Shown: positions 8,101 through 15,540 of the stretch, piece by piece | Layout: each line of letters starts with the position of its first letter | Position numbering within the stretch: position 1 is the stretch's first letter | Virus record (IMG/VR): IMGVR_UViG_3300033571_029332 | Location: 1 to 35,507 of that record | Origin: a virus | Strand: one strand, 5' to 3' | DNA length: 35,507 nucleotides | Made by a program: the position numbers and the translations under genes | The notes under the pieces: model-generated | Databases searched by the model: none | Seen by the model: only the letters and a program-made list of their open reading frames with translations | Told to the model about the DNA's origin: nothing

Positions 8101-8988
8101 GCAGGCACAGCAGCAGGCGCTGCTATTGGCTCTGTAGTTCCTGTGGTTGGCACTGCAATCGGAGGAATTATTGGAGGTTTAATTGGTGGCTTTGGTGGCG
8201 GCTGGTTCGGTGGAAAAATTGCAGATGTCACACATGACAAACTAGTCAAACCTGTGAAAGATGAAATTAAAAAAGGAAATACTGCTCAAGTAACTCAAGA
8301 CAATTTGGTCAAGCCAATACAAGATGGTATGAACCAGATTGGGTCTAGTGCAGATGCCTTGAAGGAAAAGCAGGCAGCACTTGAGGAAGCTAACCGTCAG
8401 GCTGCTAAAGCAGCAGAAGAATCGCTAAAATCGACAGTTCCTTCCATAACATCTGAATCCATGATGCCAAGACCCAGCGTGATTAATCCGGAACAGATCA
8501 TGGAATCTGCAAAACCACCAATTAGCCCTTCCAGATCATATCCAGCACTCATGAGACCAAATGAGTTTGGAATAGCTGCGCCATCTCCATCACCATCTGT
8601 CTCATACCCACCCCTACAACGACCAACAGCAACTCCATACACGGCAACTCCAGCCCCGATGGTGCAGCCAGTTCCAAGTGCTGCAAGCCCCATGATGCCT
8701 GCTGCACAAAATATGCAGGCAAATAAGGCTGGAACATCTGCTGCTACAGGTGATCCAAATCAAGGTTTCTTGAAAAACCTAGACAAAACAAGTCAGCAAG
8801 AAATTAGCTTGATAGAGCAACAGTTGAATGTTTTAATTAAGATACAACAGTCACTTGAGATAGAAAAAGGCAGAGTAGCACCTGATAATACTGTCAGGGG
8901 AAATCGGTCAGGTGGCCAGATATCATACAACAAACTGCCAACTGGTAATTTTAATGAAAGTAGTATAAGAGAAGTAACTAATTTATAG
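5104..8988 (+). CDS. tail tape measure protein
   Basis: At 1294 residues this is the long tail protein of the series and sits where tape measure genes normally lie, just before the baseplate genes. The N-terminal two thirds are Lys/Glu/Gln/Ala-rich, helical and coiled-coil-like, with many short repeats. A hydrophobic segment at about 823-840 (YGIMIGLLASIAANTL) is followed by a basic Ala/Arg stretch (870-905). Gly/Ala-rich, gly-zipper-like hydrophobic stretches occur at about 950-1040, typical of membrane-interacting tape measure regions. Residues about 1120-1220 are Pro/Ser-rich with a near-duplicate SRSYPALMRP and SVSYPPLQRP. At about 1.5 angstrom per residue the length predicts a tail of roughly 190 nm. 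It overlaps the upstream gene by 4 nt. No peptidase or lysozyme motif was noticed. Confidence 0.82.
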   Translation: MIEDSLGRMVDAGNATLADLKSMLNSLMSSKVSTQPLPKTTETKTTDTAKTKEIFDLMKQLNQNIGSQFSESKKYLDQVVDLVKQSTAKTAANTDNKVMSDINNSLKKMSDTISSMPNGFDKLSSNISTAVSNSLSATQTTGMPNFKNLEGMLVSLNNAIKTINKGSGKNTGSEFSKKGMDEIQSLNKLSKADSVLRKKSADKSDKLAEAGLKKGSIYTFDEHTYQLLVEILKLTAQTTRSSAQQADLDKKLVDLTDRAAKGKGITKQSGTSAGYFGADDAKTALTTFEKIDKSVTSSVKRNLSELSGVVTEIGGQTVMDGILGPGSYYKGLTGSLIDIAKHENNIALQSKQIAFQTEGITAANYEQQKQYLVLEETAYRTGVSRNKFQEVFLQNQKKGIRNQNDLKEITTAQLFAEKQIGLEAGSLGDDFVKLKQQSGFTNIQINQVAMGLKEAARFSGLTGQELKAAYDSSKGILENMRNAATLTADSVKNITTTMAEAQKLGVDKQVGNLLDTASASSKLLLSGASGTKTLLFQAASSVGKVAELQNGVLIQTKQGQKALAEGMQNVLKRFGVSSAEEIDKLSDSAKMQLNLRLKAAYDMDIGEFKNSLKSIQEGSKGYSDRIADINKELANVSLTAEERLDLETKRSKLEKEKYQDSVGFLVKLDETTKKLGKDGKDMNTVFAEFGKDLNLEKNKELQLRINELAQERGMDITKLSAKEKTELALTDAITNINKGLEEAGKADRKIDPAKIQQALAGGPAAMRTLTAEIQKGQQELATQEAAKADPQLEIQQKMLELNDKVQTNTAKALNYLLASLGKYGIMIGLLASIAANTLGGPSSLLESAADLIPGKKTKRLKGAARARSVGKDMATRRAEMGARAAARRAGKSGGIITKASALARGAGSKVAGFGSKVLGGIAGVASTTLSGGKSLLTSGASALGKGAQLAGGLMKGLPVVGALLGGGVEFATRKAEGQSTSKALVGTAAGAAGGVGGALAGTAAGAAIGSVVPVVGTAIGGIIGGLIGGFGGGWFGGKIADVTHDKLVKPVKDEIKKGNTAQVTQDNLVKPIQDGMNQIGSSADALKEKQAALEEANRQAAKAAEESLKSTVPSITSESMMPRPSVINPEQIMESAKPPISPSRSYPALMRPNEFGIAAPSPSPSVSYPPLQRPTATPYTATPAPMVQPVPSAASPMMPAAQNMQANKAGTSAATGDPNQGFLKNLDKTSQQEISLIEQQLNVLIKIQQSLEIEKGRVAPDNTVRGNRSGGQISYNKLPTGNFNESSIREVTNL

Positions 8989-8998
8989 TTGGTGAACT

Positions 8999-9541
8999 AT
9001 GGCTAGAGCAACGAATTTAATAGGTAATCTTGAGAAAATTGAGGATTGTTATATCCGTATCGGAGAGGATATAATATATGCTTATGTTTTGCCGACTATT
9101 GGAGATAGCCATGGAGCACAATACAATTCTGAGAATGGGATCGGACGCTCAATACCAACTAAAACATTTCAAAGTGGTAACGATAGGAACATCAATCTTG
9201 AATGGCAGTTTTTTGCAGAAGGAGAAGGCAAGCTTCTAGCCAATCTTTATTATTATCGTTTGTTGATGAGTTGTACCTACCCTGTAGACACACCGCAAGG
9301 AGGAAGTGTTCCATTTCTTCCACCAAAAATTGTCAAGGTCAAATGTGGAAGACTTTTGGCTGATGAAGAACTTTGTTGTGTTGTAAATAATGTGAGTGTT
9401 AACTGGGCAAAGGAAGGTCCGTGGTCAAGCTTGGAATATGGATATGTTCCATACAATTTCAATGTAAGCTTGCAATTATCAGTAGTTTACAACTCTGCTG
9501 ATCTACCGGGGCAGTCAAGAATATTGAGCTTAGGAAGGTAA
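8999..9541 (+). CDS. tail tube initiator / CIS tube-like baseplate protein
   Basis: This 180-residue, beta-rich protein is similar in pattern to the tail tube fold shared by tube caps and initiators (T4 gp48/gp54) and contractile injection system tube proteins. Residues about 100-160 give FLPPKIVKVKCG, then a turn with CCVVNNVSVNWAKEGPWS, and finally PYNFNVSLQLSVVY, the alternating strand layout of that fold. It follows the tape measure gene by 10 nt and precedes the gp53-like gene by a single base, in line with a role at the tube-baseplate junction. No LysM domain is present. The assignment rests on fold-like pattern and gene order, so the exact T4 counterpart is uncertain. Confidence 0.6.
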   Translation: MARATNLIGNLEKIEDCYIRIGEDIIYAYVLPTIGDSHGAQYNSENGIGRSIPTKTFQSGNDRNINLEWQFFAEGEGKLLANLYYYRLLMSCTYPVDTPQGGSVPFLPPKIVKVKCGRLLADEELCCVVNNVSVNWAKEGPWSSLEYGYVPYNFNVSLQLSVVYNSADLPGQSRILSLGR

Positions 9542-9542
9542 T

Positions 9543-9869
9543 ATGGCAAACACAGTAGATTACAATACAAAGCTTACAGCAGCCAGCTATGTTCCTTTTA
9601 CAAGCAGATACAGGACATCAAGCGTAATTTTTTATGGTGATGACAGAAAAATAACTTTTTCCACTTATAAAAGAACACCCATTGAAGCAAGTGAAACAGA
9701 CACTTTTTTAACTGTCACAAAACCTTTTGAATTCAGACCAGATTTGGTGAGCTACAGGGTATACGGCACGGCTGATTATTGGTGGAAAATATTACAATTT
9801 AACCAAATAAACGATATATTTGGTTTCAAAGCTGGACTAAATATTAGGATACCAACGAACTTGGTTTAA
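9543..9869 (+). CDS. gp53-like baseplate wedge protein
   Basis: The C-terminal half of this 108-residue protein reads FEFRPDLVSYRVYGTADYWWKI, then an Asn-Asp-Ile-Phe segment, and ends in GLNIRIPTNLV. This is the layout of the T4 gp53 family of baseplate wedge proteins: PDLIS, YG, WW, a 'N.I.DPF' turn and 'G..L.IP', a LysM-like fold. Family members bridge wedges to the hub during baseplate closure. AGGAAGG overlapping the previous stop codon supplies a strong ribosome binding site, one base separates the genes, and the product is probably made in step with the tube initiator-like protein. Confidence 0.82.
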   Translation: MANTVDYNTKLTAASYVPFTSRYRTSSVIFYGDDRKITFSTYKRTPIEASETDTFLTVTKPFEFRPDLVSYRVYGTADYWWKILQFNQINDIFGFKAGLNIRIPTNLV

Positions 9870-9877
9870 GGAGATTA

Positions 9878-11509
9878 ATGGCAACATGCAATTTACCATT
9901 TGATGCTAGAAAATATGCCTGTGGGCCAATTGCACAGCCTATGCCGGGTGCCGTAAAAACTCCATTTGTCAATATGATTTTTTTTCAAGGACAACGACAA
10001 GTAACAGTAGGAAACAGATCATCAAATTCATCATCAGTTCAAGGTCTTGAAGATATAGCAAATATTGGAACAGCATTTGTTAAGTCATTTGAATATTCTT
10101 TTTCAAACGGTGTTGGTTGTAAGGCGACTATTGTTGACACCTCAGGAAGCGATTTTGCTAATTTTCTATCGATTATACCGGGAAAAGAATGCAACCAATT
10201 CCAAAGAGATTACGGACAGGTTGCAGTTGAATTTGGTTGGATTTTTCAAGATTGCAATGGTGTCTATCAGAAGTACGGAACAATTGAAGCTTCTTATGAT
10301 GACGCTTTGATCGATGTGACAACTGGTCAAGGGTTTGTTCAAGCTGGAGATTACCTTTGGTTTTTGCTTATGGGCGTTGAAGTGGTTGAAGCTAGAGGAA
10401 TCTGGGAATATCGTCTTAACTTGATTGGGCCAGTAGATGGAAGCGCTCCAAATACTAAGGATGCAAAGCCTATCGGATCAGATGACAACAAAGTTCCTTT
10501 GAAACAAGCTTGTCAAGAAATATTGAAGGAATCTTGCAAGAATTATTTTACACAAAACTCTATAGCAAGAGTTGTTGGTGATGCAGTTGTAAAGTTTGTA
10601 AGAGTGACCAAAAATTTTGTTACAGGTGGCGGTGGAGCAAGCACACAAAGAGTACTTTCAACATTTCAGTTTAAAGGATCAGACGGTGGTGCAGATGGTC
10701 CAAAAAGCGTTTGGGCTCCAGAGCAACAAGATCCACTTAGCGCAATTAGAAAATGGCTAAACTCATTTGAAACTGACAGGAACTTGGGAACATATCTTAT
10801 AACTGATGCAAAAAGTAAAACACCTTCTTTGTATATTATGGAAAATCCAAACGATCCATGTGTATTGACAACTGAATGTGTTGGGCAACAATTCAAGCCA
10901 AAAAAAGTTTATATTGTAAATGGTGGAAATTGCTCACCTGTTATTAGTTTCAACCCATCAATACAGATTTTGTTTTCAGAACCAACGACTAATATCGGTG
11001 CTAACCCAACCGGAATGCAAACTACAAACGGCCAGCCAAACACTGCTACAGGTCCAAATGCGAGTTCCAGTGTAAGTGAAAATAAATGTTACAAAGCTGA
11101 AATGAATCGCAAGGGTCTGGAAACAGCAATGTCAGTGCCCGGATCTAATTTGAACTTTAGGGCTCCAAGTCAAGCCAACCAAAAAGAATTCAAAAGTATT
11201 TGGGCTAATTCGACAGCAAGCAAAATGTATGAAATTACAAACCCTGTTGAAGCCGATTTGGAAATTGAAGGCGATCCAAGATATCTTAATGTTTTAAACA
11301 TGCAGGGTGTTTTCATAGGGATAATTTATCTAAACCCATATGCAATTAGAAATAATCTTGGGGATTGTGATTGGATTGCTTATCCTAATGTCAATGAATT
11401 CTTTTCAAGAACAACATATATGATTCAGGGAGTTTCTCATTCTGTTTCAGAAAGTGGATTTAAGACTACTTTAAAATTATCTTCCGCAATTGCTAACCAG
11501 AGATCATAA
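9878..11509 (+). CDS. baseplate hub protein, gp27-like
   Basis: This 543-residue protein would be the hub connecting the tail tube to the central spike. The C-terminal 90 residues carry the best signature: LEIEGDPRYLNV, then VFIGIIYLNPY, DCDWIAYPNVNEFFS and IQGVSHSVSESGFKTTLKL. This resembles the closing tube-like domain of T4 gp27 and related phage hub proteins. The N-terminal part (residues 60-190) also looks like a tube-type beta domain (FEYSFSNGVGCKATIVD). A Gly/Ser/Asn-rich linker lies at about 370-400. GGAG 5 nt before the ATG is the ribosome binding site. The position directly before the gp5-like spike gene supports the call. It is longer than T4 gp27 (about 390 residues). Confidence 0.78.
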   Translation: MATCNLPFDARKYACGPIAQPMPGAVKTPFVNMIFFQGQRQVTVGNRSSNSSSVQGLEDIANIGTAFVKSFEYSFSNGVGCKATIVDTSGSDFANFLSIIPGKECNQFQRDYGQVAVEFGWIFQDCNGVYQKYGTIEASYDDALIDVTTGQGFVQAGDYLWFLLMGVEVVEARGIWEYRLNLIGPVDGSAPNTKDAKPIGSDDNKVPLKQACQEILKESCKNYFTQNSIARVVGDAVVKFVRVTKNFVTGGGGASTQRVLSTFQFKGSDGGADGPKSVWAPEQQDPLSAIRKWLNSFETDRNLGTYLITDAKSKTPSLYIMENPNDPCVLTTECVGQQFKPKKVYIVNGGNCSPVISFNPSIQILFSEPTTNIGANPTGMQTTNGQPNTATGPNASSSVSENKCYKAEMNRKGLETAMSVPGSNLNFRAPSQANQKEFKSIWANSTASKMYEITNPVEADLEIEGDPRYLNVLNMQGVFIGIIYLNPYAIRNNLGDCDWIAYPNVNEFFSRTTYMIQGVSHSVSESGFKTTLKLSSAIANQRS

Positions 11510-11511
11510 CC

Positions 11512-13548
11512 ATGGCAGATCAAAAAGGTCAAAAAGTTTTAAAACAAAAACAGTCAATCTACGGCATATATCCTGCTTTGTGTATTGATACTATTGATAT
11601 CTATAAACAAAACAGAATTAGATATTTTAGCCCACAGTTGCATGATCCGAATGCACCGTACAAGTCATTGCCATTTGCTTTTCCAATTTCTACTTTTGGT
11701 GGGTTTGATGATAGTGGCTCAACATGGGTTCCACCTGCTGGCAGTACGGTCATGTTGCTATTTGAAGCTGGCAATAGATCTGTAGCATATTATTTAGGCA
11801 CGACTTGGAGCCGTGATCGTGGGCCTGATGGAAGAAACAGGTTTCCGATTCCAATACCTGAATACGCACAGCTTTACCAAGGCAAAAGGAATGGCTATCT
11901 TTGTGGCCCAAACAATGGCTCCCAAGTTTTGCCACCTTGGAATACTGAAAGTTATAATGGATTTGATATAACCAGTGTCGCTGATTTAGAGCGATCTCCA
12001 AATGCTGCGGCGAGAATAACATATCCCAACATTTATGGTTTCAAAACACCTGAAAAGCATATGGTCAAAATGGTTGACGGAGATGCTAAATGTAACCGTA
12101 AGTGGAAGCGCCTTGAGATAATGTCGGGAAATGGCAACTGGATGATATTCAAGGATGATCATTTACACTATGCAGGTCAATGGGCACATCCAGATTGTGG
12201 TGTCAGAAATGGAGATACAAGCTGTATTGCTGGACTTCCAAATCCAGAGCCACGAAGTACAGAAGATATTACGGCTATCGCAACATATGTGAATGCAGAC
12301 ATAGTAGAACAGCCAGTTGACATTTTAAATTTCAATGGACAACAAATTGTCGAAACAACTCCCGGTTCCTCGGTGTGTGGAGGAACAACTATAGGTGGCA
12401 ATCCTGATTATCCCGGCAAAGAATCGCAGGTTGGATCTAATCCTTTTTTCAAAAACATGAATGAGTGTAGGCCTTATAAAGGTCCGCAAACTCCACAAAA
12501 CAACAGATGTGATCTGCCACAGACAGGCATACAATTGCTTTCAATATCTGGCCATACTTTTGTTATGGACGATTCTGTAAAAGATCCACAGGGTAACATG
12601 GAGTGGTCAAGAAGCACAAGGCCATTTGATTTTGGCTGCACAGACATGTATCTCGGCAGAAGTTATTGGAAATCAGCAACCGGCCACAGCATCGAGTTAA
12701 ATGACATGGAAAAGGGTGGAGACACCAAGCAGGTTAGAGGCCCAAATAATGGCATCAAGCTAAAGACAGCTTTGGGTAATGAAATATTCATGTGTGATGA
12801 TAGTGAGGGACCGCAGTGTCCTTCTCCTGCAACTCCAAATCAAGGGATTTTGATTAGGAGTACCAGCAATAATTTCCTAAGAATGTCCGATGGTGGAAAC
12901 AAGAGGCAGATTCCTTGCAGAAAAGAAGGTGGAGTGCCTATTAACAGGGCAAGCAAAGCTTATATAGTCATGCGTACTGGCTACGGTCTTTCATTTGACA
13001 TGGTCGATAATGGAACGCAGGAAAAAACAGCCAACCAATATATGAGACTTGTTTCTCCACAGACTGATAATAAAGAAAGAGGTCCGCACTTTCTTTTATT
13101 CAGTGAAAATCCATCTGGACCGGGTACTGTTTATTTGAGAAGTGGTGGAAACTTTATCAATATTACAACGGATACGAGTGTTGAATATGTTGGTTATAAG
13201 CAAAAAGACGGAAAACTTGAGGAAGCAAAAAGCAGTAAGGTTACATTTATTTCAGACACCCAGTATGAGAGTGTTAAAAATCTTAGTTACAAAGCTGCCA
13301 ACAGGATCTTTTGCAACGCTGAACAGGATATTATGTTGCTTTCTGGCAGGGATTATCAATTACCTCCAGACAAAGATGGGAAACCACAAGGCAAAGGGCC
13401 GGGTATTTTCCCTGTCGTAATATTTGCTCCTAGTAAAGATGGTGGTGGTGTACTCAAAATAAGCGATAGATTATTTGCGAGTTGTTCTCCAGATGCGCCA
13501 ACAGTTTCCATATATAACCTAAGACCATATGTTAATCCGAAAAAATAA
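11512..13548 (+). CDS. central spike protein, gp5/VgrG-like, without visible lysozyme domain
   Basis: This is a 678-residue cell-puncturing spike. Residues about 10-105 form the OB-fold domain of gp5, gpV and VgrG, with the pattern LPFAFPISTFGG, WVPPAGSTVMLLFEAGN and YYLGTTW. Further on there are repeated beta-hairpin units in which Gly-His/Asn is followed by a hydrophobic strand and Asp: GHTFVMDD (about 347), GHSIELND (about 392), GNEIFMCDD (about 423). These resemble the needle-like beta-helix or OB repeats of spike proteins. No glycosidase domain like that of T4 gp5 (E-x8-D/C-x5-T) was recognised, so cell-wall opening may rely on another protein. It starts 2 nt after the hub gene stop. Confidence 0.8.
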   Translation: MADQKGQKVLKQKQSIYGIYPALCIDTIDIYKQNRIRYFSPQLHDPNAPYKSLPFAFPISTFGGFDDSGSTWVPPAGSTVMLLFEAGNRSVAYYLGTTWSRDRGPDGRNRFPIPIPEYAQLYQGKRNGYLCGPNNGSQVLPPWNTESYNGFDITSVADLERSPNAAARITYPNIYGFKTPEKHMVKMVDGDAKCNRKWKRLEIMSGNGNWMIFKDDHLHYAGQWAHPDCGVRNGDTSCIAGLPNPEPRSTEDITAIATYVNADIVEQPVDILNFNGQQIVETTPGSSVCGGTTIGGNPDYPGKESQVGSNPFFKNMNECRPYKGPQTPQNNRCDLPQTGIQLLSISGHTFVMDDSVKDPQGNMEWSRSTRPFDFGCTDMYLGRSYWKSATGHSIELNDMEKGGDTKQVRGPNNGIKLKTALGNEIFMCDDSEGPQCPSPATPNQGILIRSTSNNFLRMSDGGNKRQIPCRKEGGVPINRASKAYIVMRTGYGLSFDMVDNGTQEKTANQYMRLVSPQTDNKERGPHFLLFSENPSGPGTVYLRSGGNFINITTDTSVEYVGYKQKDGKLEEAKSSKVTFISDTQYESVKNLSYKAANRIFCNAEQDIMLLSGRDYQLPPDKDGKPQGKGPGIFPVVIFAPSKDGGGVLKISDRLFASCSPDAPTVSIYNLRPYVNPKK

Positions 13549-13556
13549 GAGGTTTT

Positions 13557-13976
13557 ATGGATTTATTAGCGGCACCTTTTCCTATTGTAAAAAAACCACA
13601 AGGCTTGTTGACACCAGTTACAGGTTTGACAGGCATCAAAGGAGATTTGCTGCAACTTTTATTGACTAATCCCGGTGATAGGGTGATGCTTCCAACATAT
13701 GGAACTCCTCTTAGAGCGTTGTTGTTTCAGCCAAACACAAGTGTTTTGACAGAGACAATTAAGCAGGCAATATCAAACGCTATATCGCAATGGGAGCCTA
13801 GAATAGTTGTAAAATCTATAGATGTTCAGAATAATGCCACGCAAGCCAGCCTGCCAGCTACTGATCCTAGGCAAAATTTAGAAAACTTTTTATCAGTAAA
13901 AATTAGGTTTGCCACATTTAATAATATAGATGTAGTTGAAGATCTAGTTTTACAAATACCTATAGGCGAGGGATAA
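13557..13976 (+). CDS. gp25-like baseplate wedge protein
   Basis: This 139-residue protein shows the gp25/GpW lysozyme-like family pattern (not enzymatic in phage baseplates). An N-terminal helix is followed by GDLLQLLLTNPGDRVMLPTYG, LRALLFQ, then a helix with IKQAISNAISQWEPRIVV and strands to the C-terminus. The 'LTNPGER...P.(F/Y)G' and 'WEPRI' phrases are the hallmark. Family members help hold the wedge around the hub and connect to the sheath start. The ribosome binding site is GAGG 5 nt before the ATG. The gene lies between the spike and gp6-like genes, the standard gpV-gpW-gpJ order. Confidence 0.88.
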   Translation: MDLLAAPFPIVKKPQGLLTPVTGLTGIKGDLLQLLLTNPGDRVMLPTYGTPLRALLFQPNTSVLTETIKQAISNAISQWEPRIVVKSIDVQNNATQASLPATDPRQNLENFLSVKIRFATFNNIDVVEDLVLQIPIGEG

Positions 13977-13977
13977 G

Positions 13978-15531
13978 ATGGCAGATACATGTCCGTTTGA
14001 GGTTTTACCGTACAAGTCGAGTAACATACAAAATCGTCCTACTCCTGTTAATCTCAACTATACAAACCAAGATTTCTGGTCTATGAAATCCAGACTTATT
14101 TCCTTCATGAAGGAAAAGTTTGGCAATGACTTCAACGATTTTGTTGAATCAAGTCTTGCCATCATGCTTATAGAGAACTGGTCTTTCATAGCTGACACAT
14201 TATCGTTTAAGATCGATCAAATAGCAAATGAAGTTTTTATTGATACTGTAACCGAATTAGAAAATGCTTTTAGACTTGCCAAGCTTGTAGGATATCAACC
14301 ACAACCTCCAATAGCAGCAAAGTGCATGTGGACTGCAAGAATAAATGCTCCTCAAACCTTGGACCTTGTCATTCCAACTCCGTTTGATGTAAGTTTGGTA
14401 AACAATGGCGCAGGCATTAATTACGAACTTTTCCCAGCAGACATATACAACAGGCCGATATATGATCAGAACATAATTATAAGTGCTGGTTCAATAACAA
14501 ACTCCAATATTGTTGGTGTTGAAGGACAAACTTTTACAGATACATTTATTGGAACTGGGGAAATAAACCAAAGTAATCTACTTAATTTCACTCCTGTTTT
14601 ATATGATTCAATTCGTGTTGATGTGGATGGTCAACGGTGGGAAAAGGTTGAGTTTTTCACTGATTCACAACCAAGAAGAGAATACAGAGTAGAGTATAAC
14701 TCCGATTACAGCGCATTTATTATTTTCGGCAATAATCGTGCAGGATTGTTGCCTGCTGTAGGTGCTGTAATAACTGTGACATACCGAGTTGGTGGTGGCA
14801 CAGTTGGAAACATCGTTACCAATTTTGCAAATGTTGAAACTCTGATTCCAATTGAAGGACAAGATTTTAGCGTTTTAGTTAATTTAACAAATTATACCAA
14901 AGGTGAATTTGGATATAATGGTGATACAGTTGAAGACATTAGAAGAAAACTTCCTGTTTACAATAGATCACAAAATAGATGTGTAACTGGTTCTGATTAC
15001 AAAGGTTTGTGTGATTTGTTTGCAACACCTTATAATGGTGTTATGGGTAAATCTGCAATAGCATTAAGGCATGCTGGCTGTGCTGCAAATATTATCGATG
15101 TTTATGCATTGGTAAAAGAAGGCGATAATGGTCTTGCAATCGCAAGCTCACAATTTAAAGCAGAATTAACATCATATTTAGATACAAAAAAAATGCTTAC
15201 TGATTTTATTTGTATCAAAGATGGAGTTGTAATACTTACCGCTATTTCCATAGATGTCGTTTTGGATAAGTATTATCGAACTTTTGAAGAGAATATAAAG
15301 GCAAAAATACTAAGAAACTTAACGATATTTTTTAACCTGAACAACTGGGATTATGGACAAACACTAAGGACAACTGATATTGTGAAAGCATTGTCAAGTG
15401 TACAGGAACCATATCGTTATGAAATTAATCTTACCACAGATGATCCAAACAATAGTGGATCGCAAGTGCTGGCAAATTATTATGAAATAATTAGGCCTTT
15501 GTCTACAGAAATTTTATTCCAGTATGAATGA
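13978..15531 (+). CDS. gp6/baseplate J-like wedge protein
   Basis: This 517-residue protein belongs to the gp6/gpJ group that forms the baseplate ring. The N-terminal region (FGNDFNDFVESSLAIMLIENWSFIADTLSFKIDQIANE in outline) is the helical segment seen at the start of these proteins, where a Y/F-D-F-x-E-S motif precedes a long helix. The middle region (about 215-290) has the alternating 'VRVDGQRWEKV...' and 'IIFGNNRAG..P..G..ITVTYRVGGG' strands typical of baseplate J proteins. The C-terminal part has IDVV and ILRNL segments found in the gpJ tail domain. It starts 1 nt after the gp25-like gene stop and 6 nt separate its stop from the next gene. Confidence 0.85.
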   Translation: MADTCPFEVLPYKSSNIQNRPTPVNLNYTNQDFWSMKSRLISFMKEKFGNDFNDFVESSLAIMLIENWSFIADTLSFKIDQIANEVFIDTVTELENAFRLAKLVGYQPQPPIAAKCMWTARINAPQTLDLVIPTPFDVSLVNNGAGINYELFPADIYNRPIYDQNIIISAGSITNSNIVGVEGQTFTDTFIGTGEINQSNLLNFTPVLYDSIRVDVDGQRWEKVEFFTDSQPRREYRVEYNSDYSAFIIFGNNRAGLLPAVGAVITVTYRVGGGTVGNIVTNFANVETLIPIEGQDFSVLVNLTNYTKGEFGYNGDTVEDIRRKLPVYNRSQNRCVTGSDYKGLCDLFATPYNGVMGKSAIALRHAGCAANIIDVYALVKEGDNGLAIASSQFKAELTSYLDTKKMLTDFICIKDGVVILTAISIDVVLDKYYRTFEENIKAKILRNLTIFFNLNNWDYGQTLRTTDIVKALSSVQEPYRYEINLTTDDPNNSGSQVLANYYEIIRPLSTEILFQYE

Positions 15532-15540
15532 TGAGGAATG

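Noticed and set aside
7545-8249. 234-residue Pro/Ala-rich frame on the minus strand
   Set aside because: It is antisense to the Gly/Ala-rich part of the tape measure gene. Its composition is just the complement of Gly/Ala codons, and it has no start signals.
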